Translations under genes and position numbers: made by a program
The notes under the pieces: model-generated
The model's database searches: none
Seen by the model: the letters and a program-made list of their open reading frames with translations, nothing else
Told to the model about the DNA's origin: nothing
Assembly: GCA_029204225.1 (NCBI GenBank)
Contig: CM055097.1
Location: forward strand, 48,072,052-48,136,051
DNA: 64,000 nt
DNA from: Diphasiastrum complanatum
Lineage: Eukaryota > Streptophyta > Lycopodiopsida > Lycopodiales > Lycopodiaceae
Reading direction: 5' to 3'
Shown here: positions 1 to 10,400 of the stretch, piece by piece
How positions within the stretch are numbered: position 1 is the first letter of the stretch
How the letters are laid out: each line of letters begins with the position of its first letter

Positions 1-2009
1 AAATCTATATAAGCCGGAGATGTTTATCTTTGAGAATCCAAGTATGTATGAAGGACGAGAGATGCTGAGAAAGATAGACACATCCAGTAGGAAAAAATGG
101 CGATAGTGAGGATCCACCTGATGCTGAACCATTCCATTGACCTTTTGAGTAATGAACATGAGACATCCAAGATACTACTACTCAACCACAAGAACAGGTT
201 TGGAGAGGTAGTGGTACAAACCTTTTGGTGCAAGAAGGATTGAAATTGCAGGTTAGAAACGCAAGGAGACGGATTACCGTGGGATACATTTTCACCAGGA
301 AGCCCGATCACCTGACAGAAAGCTCCTAAGTGGGTTTGAGAGATTGATGAGAGCCACGAATAGAAGACTTTCCAGGATCTTCTAAACAGGGAGAGCTACG
401 AAAGATCAACAAGAGAGAATAAACTACCCTGAAAGGTATGAGCAAATTATGCTCTGTTATACAGCATTATTCAAATCAAGAACCATCGACATTATGGGAA
501 GCGAAGGATATGACATTTGGATCAAAGCCATGGGAGAGGAGAATGGAGCCAATTGCTAAGCATAGCACATGGGACTTAGTAGAACCACCATTGGCTGAAA
601 CCCATTGGTTGCGAAGGGTATAAGAACTAAGTACCATGCAGATGAAGCATAGCGAAAGCACAAAGCATGATTGGTAATCAAGGTTAACACACAAAATGAA
701 GGCATTGACTATGAGTAGAACCCTTTGCGCCGGTGTGGTAAGTGGAATACTCTATGTCTACTATTGCTTAGCTTCACACATTTTGGTTGGCCCTTTGCAT
801 CAGATGATGTGAAATCTGCTTTTCCTAAATGTTAGTTAAAGAAGAAGTTCATGGATCAACCTGAAGCTTTGTAATGAAAGGCCAGGAAACTAAAGTTTGT
901 CCGCTTGGAGAAAGCCGCTTTATGGTCTTAAACAAGCACCATGTGTTGGTATAGCAGGATTGAATGCCTACTTTCGTTACAAAGGGGATGTGAGAATACA
1001 TTCTGATTCAAAATCTATATGTCTTATGCTTTGATGGTATGGTTGCTTTGATTGCTCTTTATGTTGATGACTTGATATTACAGGAAATAATCAAGAGATG
1101 ATAGACATAATCAAGAAAGACCTCATGAAATAATTTGAGATGACGGATCTCAGCCTGATGCATTACTGCCTTGGAGTAGAAGTGTGGCAAAAAGGACATG
1201 AAGTGGGTTTAACACAGTGAAATATTTCAAAGAGCTACTACACAGGTTTAGGTTGCAGGATTGCAAACCAGTAAACACTCCTATTGAGCCAAGTAAAAAG
1301 CTTTCTAAGCTTGATGAATCACAGTCATTTGATGCTACGATATATAGACAGTTAGTAGGGGAGCTTGATTTACCTTACACAACTAGACCAGATATATGCT
1401 ATGTTGTTGGCATTGTAAGTCAGTTATGGCAGCACCTACGGAAACGCATTGGAAAGCAGCTAAACGCATTTTGCATTATGTGAAAGGCATATCAGAGTAT
1501 GGCTTGATTTACAGGAAGCATGATGGTTTAACCTGAGTTGTGTGGGCTATGTGGATGCGGACTGGGGAGGTGACTATGATGATCGTAGATCCACCACAGG
1601 ATATATATTCCAGTTTTGTGGTAATTGCTTTTCTTGGTCTAGTAAGAAGCAAAGTACAATTGCTCTTTCCACCACAGAAGCAGAGTATAAGGCAATGTGT
1701 AGTGCTGCACAAGAAGCTATATGGTTGAGACAAATCTTGGAAGAAATTGGCATAAAGCAGAAAAATCCCACGACTTTACATAGTGACAGTCAGAGTGGCA
1801 TTCAACTAGCAAAGAATCCAGTGTTCCATGCGAGAACTAAACACATTGAGATTCAATATCACTTCATACGTGAGAGGTTGCTGAGTCGTGAAATTCATGT
1901 TGTTCATTGTAGCACAGAAGAACAACTAGCTGATATTTTCACTAAGCCACTTACTGGAGAAAAGTTTGATAAGTTTAGATCAAAACTTTCTGTATTTAAA
2001 GTTTGTTGA
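1..2009 (+). pseudogene. Ty1/copia pol remnant: reverse transcriptase and RNase H
   Basis: This is the 3' part of a copia polyprotein running in from the left edge. From about 500 the frames spell a decayed RT (WDLVEPP, HKARL-like debris, GLKQAP-like debris near 930), with the catalytic motif YVDD followed by LILTGNNQE near 1060-1100. LMHYCLGVEVWQ follows near 1155-1190 and TRPDICY near 1385. RNase H is open and well kept at 1542-2009: DADWGGDYDDRRSTTGY, ALSTTEAEYKA, then HIEIQYHFIRE, and ADIFTKPLTGEKF close to the stop. Several frameshifts and stops before 1542 make it non-functional. The stop is 56 bp before the LTR, as expected for a copia element. Bases 1-440 are probably the integrase-RT linker but show no firm motif. 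I am confident of the family and unsure of the lineage. Confidence 0.92.
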
Positions 2010-2065
2010 CTTTAAAGCTATGTATATGACTGTATAAAAAAGTGACTCTATTTTAAAGGAGAGAG

Positions 2066-2336
2066 TTAGAATTAAAGTTAGAATCACTGTGTGACTGTAA
2101 GTGGGTCCTGTCAGTGGATAAGGATCAGTTGGCCTCGCCACGAGGCAAGTCGACGGGACACGCGTCCTACCAACGACAACCTGGGTCATGCATGGGTTGC
2201 CTGAGTGAACAACTATATGTACAATGTAATTTCATTTTGAGAAATACAGTTGCTATGTGAGCTTGCTGAGGAGAGTGATTTTCTGTCTGTGTTACTGTGT
2301 AGCATGATCTGTGTTCCTGTGCAAAGCAAATTCTAA
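2066..2336 (+). repeat. 3' LTR of the decayed copia element
   Basis: A purine tract (AAAGGAGAG) follows the RNase H stop and directly abuts this segment. The segment opens with TTAGAATT at 2066-2073 and closes with the inverted AATTCTAA at 2329-2336, an 8-bp terminal inverted repeat. The outer TG/CA expected of a copia LTR are not intact here: flanking bases are AG at the left and GT at the right, which suggests mutation of a TGTTAGAATT...AATTCTAACA terminus. An ACTATATG motif near 2211 could be the TATA element. The 5' LTR lies outside the window, so the boundaries rest on the inverted repeat alone. Confidence 0.7.
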
Positions 2337-2339
2337 GTA

Positions 2340-2556
2340 AAAGTGTTCAAATGGTGGAAACCTCTTCTTGGTGCATGGAAATGGTTTTCAATAAAAGAAG
2401 CCTTGTCATTGATATGGTAATCTTGCCGCAATTTCAGGTTTATTTGTTGGTTTTCTCATCAAATCCATGCCAAATGATGCACTTGAGTAGCTATTTTTAG
2501 CTACTTAAGTTTTGGAGAGAACTAGCATACTTATCAAGCTATTTTTTAAGGAAGAG
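2340..2556 (+). pseudogene. 3' end of the interior of an unclassified repeat family (copy 1)
   Basis: This stretch aligns by eye with the reverse complement of roughly 45663-45900, so it is one of two inverted copies of the same element. A short translated piece is shared despite many substitutions: WKWFSIKEALSLIW near 2377-2418 here, against WQWISIKEILSWIW in the other copy. The conserved reading frame suggests it was once the C-terminal coding part of a retrotransposon-like element. It ends in a purine-rich tract (AAGGAAGAG) followed by TGTGAAAA, which resembles a polypurine tract and LTR start. I do not recognise the protein family. Confidence 0.5.
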
Positions 2557-3340
2557 TGTGAAAATTATGCAAAATCTAGCTTGATGATTTTACATTTTCA
2601 TGTACATATGTATATCACACTTGTGTGAAGCATGTTCCCACATGTGATCAATTATAGTCCTATTTGCATTAGTTAATTCATGCCATAGAATAGCTTGTTT
2701 TTCAAAGCAATGTGAAACTAGACAAAAGCTAGTCATGTAGAAGCATGCCAAGTGTCATCATGAGGTTGGGCACCAACCCCCTCATGACTTGTACAAATCA
2801 AAAGCATGATTAGGCATAGTTTACCACCCTCATCTCATTGGTCTATGGGGTCCAATCACATTTAGAGGTTCAAAAAGAGTGGCCCAATAATATTTCAAGG
2901 CTCTCCATGTGCAAATTAGTGTAGGAACTCAAGCTACCACTATATATGATGATAGTTCCTTTGTACATAAGAATTTTGAGAGTTAATCAAGTTTTTGTCT
3001 TACAAACTTTTGGTCTATTCTCTCTCTACCCGAGAGCTTGGTTGCTTTATCTCTCTACCCGAGAGGAAGGTGCTTGTTTGGCTCTTCCATAGTGAGATTT
3101 ACTTAGTTCTTTCAAGGATATGCATGAAACTTGCTTGACTTTGGATGATGATTGACTTTTGTGTACAAGAGCTCTTGCCTAGATCCAAATTGTGTTAGAT
3201 AGCTTTTGAAAATCTGAGTTGATCAAGAGTAATTTGGTAGTATGCAAACTCTCGTGCATGTAAGTCATGGATGAGCAATAACAACAAGTTACCTCACGAA
3301 AGCTCAAACTTGAGATATTTCTATATCCTCATCAAATACA
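2557..3340 (+). repeat. LTR-like end of the unclassified repeat family (copy 1)
   Basis: It starts TGTGAAAA just after a purine tract and shares ordered blocks with the reverse complement of 45662-44990: GCAAAATCTAGC, TTTTCATGTACATAT, CATGTTCCCA, GGGTCCAATCA and TCTCTCTCTACCC. A CTATATATGA motif near 2941 is followed by a pyrimidine-rich stretch with two copies of CTCTCTACCCGAGAG at about 3023-3066. This matches the TATA and leader layout of an LTR. The right end is uncertain; 3340 marks where I stop seeing similarity or LTR-like features. Confidence 0.5.
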
Positions 3341-3789
3341 TTTTGTGTTGTCAATATTCAAATTCAATGTGGAGGAAAACAGTGAGCGCTCTTCCAATCC
3401 AAATAACTAACCACTAAAGGTCATGTAAAAAAGGGCCCTTGGGCCTATACGTGAATGGAAAGGCGAGAGCCTTTTATGAATAAGATGTCAAGGTGTGAGA
3501 CATCAACACACATCAAACCATCAAGAATAGTGCTATCCCTTCAACAAGGGGCATGATTTAGCACATACAAATTAGATCTGGTTTCTGATATTCAACAATG
3601 ACAAGATCTTAAGTCATATGTAGTCCATCCAACCTAATAAAAAGATTTCCTGATCTCATCTTCACCTTCTTACTTGCAATAAAATGTCAACTCAATTTCT
3701 TGCAGCCCACATAATACATAATACGATTTTAGCTACAACAAAGTTTGACACTCACATGCCTTACAAGATGTTGCAATTGATGGAGCTAT
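3341..3789. other. Gene-free 3' flank of the channel gene
   Basis: No coding pattern, RNA gene or repeat copy was recognised. On the minus strand this is the 3' untranslated and downstream region of the SKOR-like gene. I could not assign a firm polyadenylation signal. Confidence 0.5.
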
Positions 3790-4425
3790 CTAAGGTGCTT
3801 GGAGCATGGCTGTCATATCGACGAGGAAGAGTTTTTCGCCATCTAGAATAAGCCTCGTGTTACAGATAGCTCCAGCATCTGCATTTAGCACATGTGTTCG
3901 ACGGCCACCAAAGTACCTCGATCCCCAGCTGCAACAGCTTGTCTATACTTTCTGGCACCCAAACAACTCTTCCCAATTTTGGTCCTGAAATTTCACTGGG
4001 ATGATGAGGGAAAATTGTGCAGCGTTTAAGTAGTGGAAGATATTCTGGAGCATTGGACACGAAAATGTTTTCGTGACATGAGCTTGTTGATTTGAAACCA
4101 TCGATTCCTTGCAAGCTTGACCTTGGTGAGCTCAATTGACTTTCCGTGATTGTTTTTCTGCTGGGTTTCATTCCTTTACCTTCATATGGTGCCAAGCTTT
4201 GAGACTGAGACAAGGAGGATGCTGAATTGATTGAGTTCTCATCCTGTTGTACCTTTTCAGAGACGCTTTGTTTTTCCAAAACATTCTCAGATTCCAACAC
4301 ACGTTGTTGTCCTTGTTGACGTATACTAGTAGTTTTGGATGCGTTTTCTGTTTGTCTTAAGCGATGCTCCTCCAAAGCCACCATAGCTTCCGAAGCTGGC
4401 AGTTCTGTGCAAGTTCTTGTTGATA
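3790..4425 (-). CDS. SKOR: SKOR-like exon 13, Ser/Gln-rich linker and KHA domain with a frameshift
   Basis: The exon starts at ATCATCAG|TATC. About 135 residues of polar linker (rich in Ser, Gln, Glu and Lys) come before the KHA domain, which begins RCTIFPHHPSE and continues GRVVWVPESIDKLL. After LQLGIE one extra base at about 3913-3925 diverts the frame into a 20-residue tail. The next frame carries the rest of a normal KHA: FGGRRTHVLNADAGA, RLILDGEKLFLVDM, and a TAG at 3790-3792. The KHA domain helps channel clustering and tetramer stability in plant Shaker channels. Truncation here would remove about half of it. Confidence 0.9.
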
Positions 4426-7400
4426 CTGATGATTTGATAGCATTTTAATAGCAGTGATGAATTAGTACAACTTTTATAGCGTAATTGTTGTAAATAGTAT
4501 TTAATTTGATCATTACACCGGAACCCCATTTGATTACTTACCAAGTACATCGGGGCAGAAATGATTGATCTGACAGTCATCGAGTACGGCCTTTGGATCA
4601 ACTAAAAGAGTTGCTGTTTTCTCTTTAGCCTTCTCCAAAAGAGAAATTAGAACTTTGTTGCGGGATCGGTGACCTTCATGCAATGGAGTACGCCCCCATC
4701 TGCTCAATATGAAAATAATTCAGTTTTCAAAAAAGAGAAAAATCACTTATAAACCTATTCCTCCAAATTAGAGCGATGGGGCTTCTAGGCACGCACACAC
4801 AGAGGAACAACTCGTTCCTTGAGGAAAGTGGGGAGATGATAAGCAATCACCTGTCTTTTGCAAGGATATTTGCTCCTGCATTTAACAGCAATTTTACAAC
4901 TAGAATAAACCCTTCAGCAGCTGCAATGTGCAAAGGAGGTCCGATGATCATAGTCTGTTGCATTGGGGTCAACTTCTAGCTGCAGGAGGCGCTTCAAGAA
5001 TCCTAAATCTCCATTGATGACAGCATTGCAAAGGCAGATACCAGGATCTTTTAATAATAGAAGTCCACCTCTCTCTACGAGTAATGAAATAATATTGTCA
5101 TATCCACATTTGACAGCTTCCATCAACGGTGTATTCCCGAAGTTGTCTGAGTTTTCCATCACATATCAACTGTCAGGGTATGGAATTCAGGTCTCACTTG
5201 TCACATGACTCTGGAAAACGACAAACAGCACAGAGAAGCAGTATAAGGATGCTAGCTAGCTCACCAATGCTATTCACATTTGCACCCTCCTGTATAAGGC
5301 ACAGAACCATGTCCTCATAGCCTCTAGATGCTGCCAAATGCTGATAAATAGGACTCACGTAAGCAGTTTGCAAAGGTTGCAGGTAAATAAAACTCAAAAG
5401 TGCTTGAACTTCTTTCATTCTCTCTACATTGCTATTTGCGGAAACCTACCAAACAACTTCCTTATGTGAAAAAGAAACTTTGTAACAAAGGATAAAGAGC
5501 TGAATTGCATTTTTTGATAGAAAGTTGAGTTTGGGCATGTGCACTTCTACGAGCACAGGAGCAACTCAACGGATTCCACCCAGAGGGCACACATGATGTT
5601 CAAATGAATGCTATGCAATGTTTTCATGATAGGCATTCTGGCTATTGGCCATAATAGATGATTGCCCACAAAAGGTCATTTCTTCGTATTAACAGACGAA
5701 ACAATCCCTCAATTAAAATTTGAGTAATCATGCAAGTGATACTGTGACTCTGACGTTTGGGTGTGTACATGTATGCATCTCTGCTAAGAATTGATCTTGC
5801 ATTACTGCTTCAGTTATTCTTTAAACTAAGCCTAGCAAAAAATTCATTATCTTCATTCTGTTGTGGTGCAGCTCTTTTCTATCAGATTAACATGTGTCTT
5901 TGTTATTTGTTTGCTCTGGAGCTGGCTTAAGAGACAAGCCATTGACTCTTAATAATTGGTTCACAGAGTCACTCTCCATGATAGTTTGCTCATAGCTTTG
6001 TATATTACCATACAAGCAGATATGTGTTAGGATGCAAACTATGAAATTTTGCCTGCATAGTACATATTGTGCACAAGTTTATTACAAGACTAGTCAATTG
6101 TGTTAGATAAACAATCTTCATTGTAATGCCAATGATTGAGAAAAGTTTATATCATTCAGGAAGCACAGTTCGGCCAATATGTTTCAGTTCTAGAGAAAAG
6201 CTTCTATTCTCATCAGCAGAGCAAACAGTAAGTGCACAACGTAAACCTTAGGCAGCCTCAGTCTTCATGCTTGTGTTCTTACTTCTTGCATTGAGACTCT
6301 ATGTAATAGCAGATCCTTTGAGTTGATGATTATGTAGGAGTAGATGATGAAAGATTTATTTGAAATACTAACCAAGGCGTTTTTCTTCATAGTCTATTCC
6401 GATTTTCTTTAGGGCAGATTCTGATAAATATTTAGGAATATATCAAACTATTCAAGATCTGGTTAGAATGCACACCAGGGGGGTTCTTCCATCATAATCC
6501 GTTCTTGTAGGATGCGCTCCAGCTTTGATTAAACTCTTCACTTGTTGTAGATCTCCTCGGAAAACAGCAGCATTAACCCTGAGAGCAAGCTCTATTTCTT
6601 GCTTTGCCACTACAAAGGAGATGTCAGATGGAAATTGCACCATTCGACAATCTCCTTCTTGTTCCTGCATTACAGTACCCGCCACTCAATACAGCCCTTA
6701 GCCAACAGTTACGATGAGAAAACAGCTTTGGAATCTTTATGTGAAGAGATATTTATCAGAACTTTTCCATATGTTACCTCTAACAAATTGGTGACAATCT
6801 GACGACCATCTTTAAAGTATATCTGCATGATATTGTCAAGCGATTGTTTATCAAGCCGCAGCAACTTGCATAGCTCACAGACACGGACCGTGTAAGGTTG
6901 AGGAACGCTAGATAATACAGCAACTTTACCAAAGATGCTTTGGGGCTCAAGCTGTGAGATAATTTCTTCAGAACCATCGTCTGCTATCAGCACCTCCTCC
7001 TACGCAGGCAGCCAGGTGTTACACATTCTCACCGTCAGATGTTCTAAAACTCATGAGTCAGATGATCTTGCATCTTCAATTCTATTGAAATAAACATTGC
7101 AAAAAGGAGTTGATGAGTAATTTGACTTTTTGACTTGAATCCTGATTCTGTCCTGTTGGATACATTTTCCAAAATAGAATGTTGTGTATGTATGTATAGA
7201 ATCATAAAATAGTAGCACCGATGCCTTTGTCTTAATAGAACTATACCAGCAGTCCATGCGAAACGATATAAATCTGATCGGCAGCATTTCCCTGTTCCAT
7301 GATGACTTCTCCAGGCAAAAAGTACTCTTCATGCATCTGGTTCACCTGCAGTTCTTTTTCAGTTTAAGATGGTTGGACTTTTATCATGCTACTCCACCAT

Positions 7401-10400
7401 TCCTCGTGAATCTATGCCCCAAACTTGGCTCAATTTAACAAGATTGCCACAGAATCTATGTAAGCACTGAATCCAACGAGAGACTTTCCAAAGACAGTTA
7501 ATTTGACCCGTGACTGATGCTATTGCTAGTTTTGCAGGTTAGCTTACATAAAAATTAGGCGCTACATTGAACACTCACAAGCTGGCTAATGAATTCATTT
7601 GAGCAGTTCTTGAACAGTGGAACATGCTCCACTTCGCTCCGGTACAAAGCTTGAGAAACCTGCCAAAGAAATAGATGCTTTGAGCAGATTCAACGGTTGC
7701 ATCAATATGTTATTCAAGGCTAAAGAAAACGACTGTAGCAAACGTAGGCAAATGTGCAGTTCTGAGCCTTATATCAAGACATCAGAAGAAATTCTTATTG
7801 CTTCTGTTATGGACGATTTTCATGAACTTCGAAATAAGAAAACGCTTCACTGGTACCTTGTAGTTATAAATTAGCAACATATGACAATCATCAATCAGCA
7901 ACATTTAACAACGATCACTCAAAGCTAGGTGTAATCTTTTCTGGATATACGAATTTGCCCAATCTAAGTGCGTTTCTTGTATGATGACTGATCAATATAC
8001 ACCAAAAATTAGCAGCTGTGGGTTGAAATAAAAAAATGAGTAGGGAAAAAGTTACGTTTAGATGTGGTATCCTCAGGGATCTACTGAGAAAATTTGCGCG
8101 ATTGTAACAGGCAGCTATTGCAAAAAGTCACCCTTCAGAAAGTAAGCTCTAATTACTTGAATAAAGAACAACATTGACATTGAAGAGACCTGCAAGAAAG
8201 AAATCACAATAGAAATTTAAAGAGGACTATGGCGTGCAGATTATTTGTTCTGATTAGTAATACCCGACCTTTGCTCGTATAGAAACCGGAAGATCTTCAA
8301 TAATGCTTTCCTCCATAAATTTGCTCTCGTACCGAAGACGCGTATGGTTCTTCATCTGCTGCCGTAGTCTTTTACCCAAACTATGTCTGTTCATGTACTT
8401 GATGAGCATTGCCATCTTATCTCGAAAGTTTTCAGTATTGGAACCCTTCACAATCAGCGCCGTCATATTTCCGATGAGGTATGCTCCAAGAATCATGTCG
8501 AAAGAGACATATATCATCACAAACACCATTTCTTTAGGATTCACTGCATGTATATCACCATAACCTGCAACATCAACGACAGTATCAAGACATTATGTAC
8601 ACTAGCAAGCTGACAGCAGACGTGCACTGAATTTTGGAATGTGGCTGCCGATAAGGATGAACAGGTGAAATTTTTGACTGAAACAATTGCTGATATTATG
8701 GAGGCTTAGAACAGAATGGGCTGTTAGCCATGATCCTGACAAAGGTGCTGCATTTTTTGAGAGACATGCACTCCCAGATCTGTTGCACATATTAGCACAA
8801 GGCAACAGATCTGGGAGTGCATGTCTCTCCCGTTCATCAATTTAAAGGACTGTATTCGGCAGAACATCGCTAATGGAAGGTTCACAGATGTTCTTTCTCG
8901 ACGTCTATACATAGATGATAGATCTTAACCTTCCTGATTAGTACAGAGCTAGTCGTGCTAGTGATTCTGGTGCGATCATCTTCTTGTGTGCACTTTCAGA
9001 TATTATCGAGTGATGTAGTCATATCATATATGTACTGCAGCCTGCTATGTGCATCATTCCAACCTTTACGTGATTTTGTAGCAAAAATTTAGACTTGCAA
9101 AGAGGTGGTAAGATGTTTTTACTACGTTTCATGTCTGAAAAGTTCTTTTCGTCTTTCAAGGCCCTTAATCTCTGCTTGATATGAACTTTGAAGGATACAA
9201 AAAACTAAATCAGTAATTCGATTGATCCTGCCAGGATTGCCTTCGTTGGTGCAGGTTAAAAGACAACTTTATGTTCATTGTCGCGAGTAATCAGACCCAA
9301 TAAGGTTGATTGTTTGGTCCTAATGTTAACTATGCGGAAACAAGTGAATGAAACAATGATAGAATTCAGAGGTTCAAGTCAGTGGAATGAATTGCTTACC
9401 CACAGTGGACATTGTCAGGATCGCCCAGTATAAAGCAGTAATATATCTCGTTGCCAGTGGAATATCTCGAAAGTTGTGATACGAGGTTCCTCCTAATGTA
9501 ATGCTTCCAATCCAGGTGTCGCTTTCCAACGCTACTGGCTCTGTTGTGGCTAGATAATAGAATATGCATGCAGCAGTATGCGTGCAGTATAATTCCACTG
9601 TCAATAGCTTTGCAATCCGTGCACCAAAGTAGCTAATTCGGATGTCTTTTTCGAGCTTCCGAAAAAAATCGTCTACTTTACGGACACGATAGAGACGAAC
9701 CCACACTAGAAAACGCAATCCTTCAATTTTTCCTGAAGCCTGAATAAATTACCAAATCAATACAGCATAAGTATTTTGGTTGCTAGCCAGAGAATTAGAC
9801 AGAAGTTCATGCTCTCAGTTTCAAAAGGAATTTTGGGCTGCACCTTATATACCATATCCCACGGCATACATCCTAGCAAGTCCAGAAAAAGGTCGGTCTT
9901 TGCATATCTGCCAGAAGACATGCATGCAAGAGTCTGTAGAATTAAGGTTCCTGATTGTGTAACTACAGTGAAGGAAAGAAGCATGAGAGTCGGAAAATCA
10001 TAATGAATTCCGGAAAATGACGCAGTTATATAATCCAGAGCCAGCTAGTTATGGTGTTGTATCAATCTATGCATATGGACGTAGTCTTGGTTTGTTTTTC
10101 GCACTCCGTTTCTGATAACAAAACTGGAAAGCGTGGAAGAAGGAAAGGTTTTGCAAATACCTAGAAGCGATACTGCGATGATCAACTACCATTTTATATG
10201 TACTTTCATCTTTGTAGGCCACAAAGAAGGTAACAATTATATCAGCCAGAAACACCAACTGCGCCAGCAGGTCTAGCAGCCAAAGATGCCTTGGCAAGCC
10301 CTGGAAGAATCCGAACTCCAATGGTGTGAAGAAGGACGAGTAGACAGCCCAAACAAGCACAAGCTTTATCCACCACTGGTATATTCTGCATATAGTCCAC

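Noticed and set aside
24-311. Minus-strand frame of 95 codons.
   Set aside because: It is antisense to the copia pol remnant and has no independent support.
9215-9235. TTGATCCTGCCAG in intron 4 and CTGGTTGATCCTG near 11173 resemble the 5' end of 18S rRNA.
   Set aside because: The match is only about 13 bases and the next bases diverge; no further rRNA sequence follows, so it is treated as chance or a trivial fragment.
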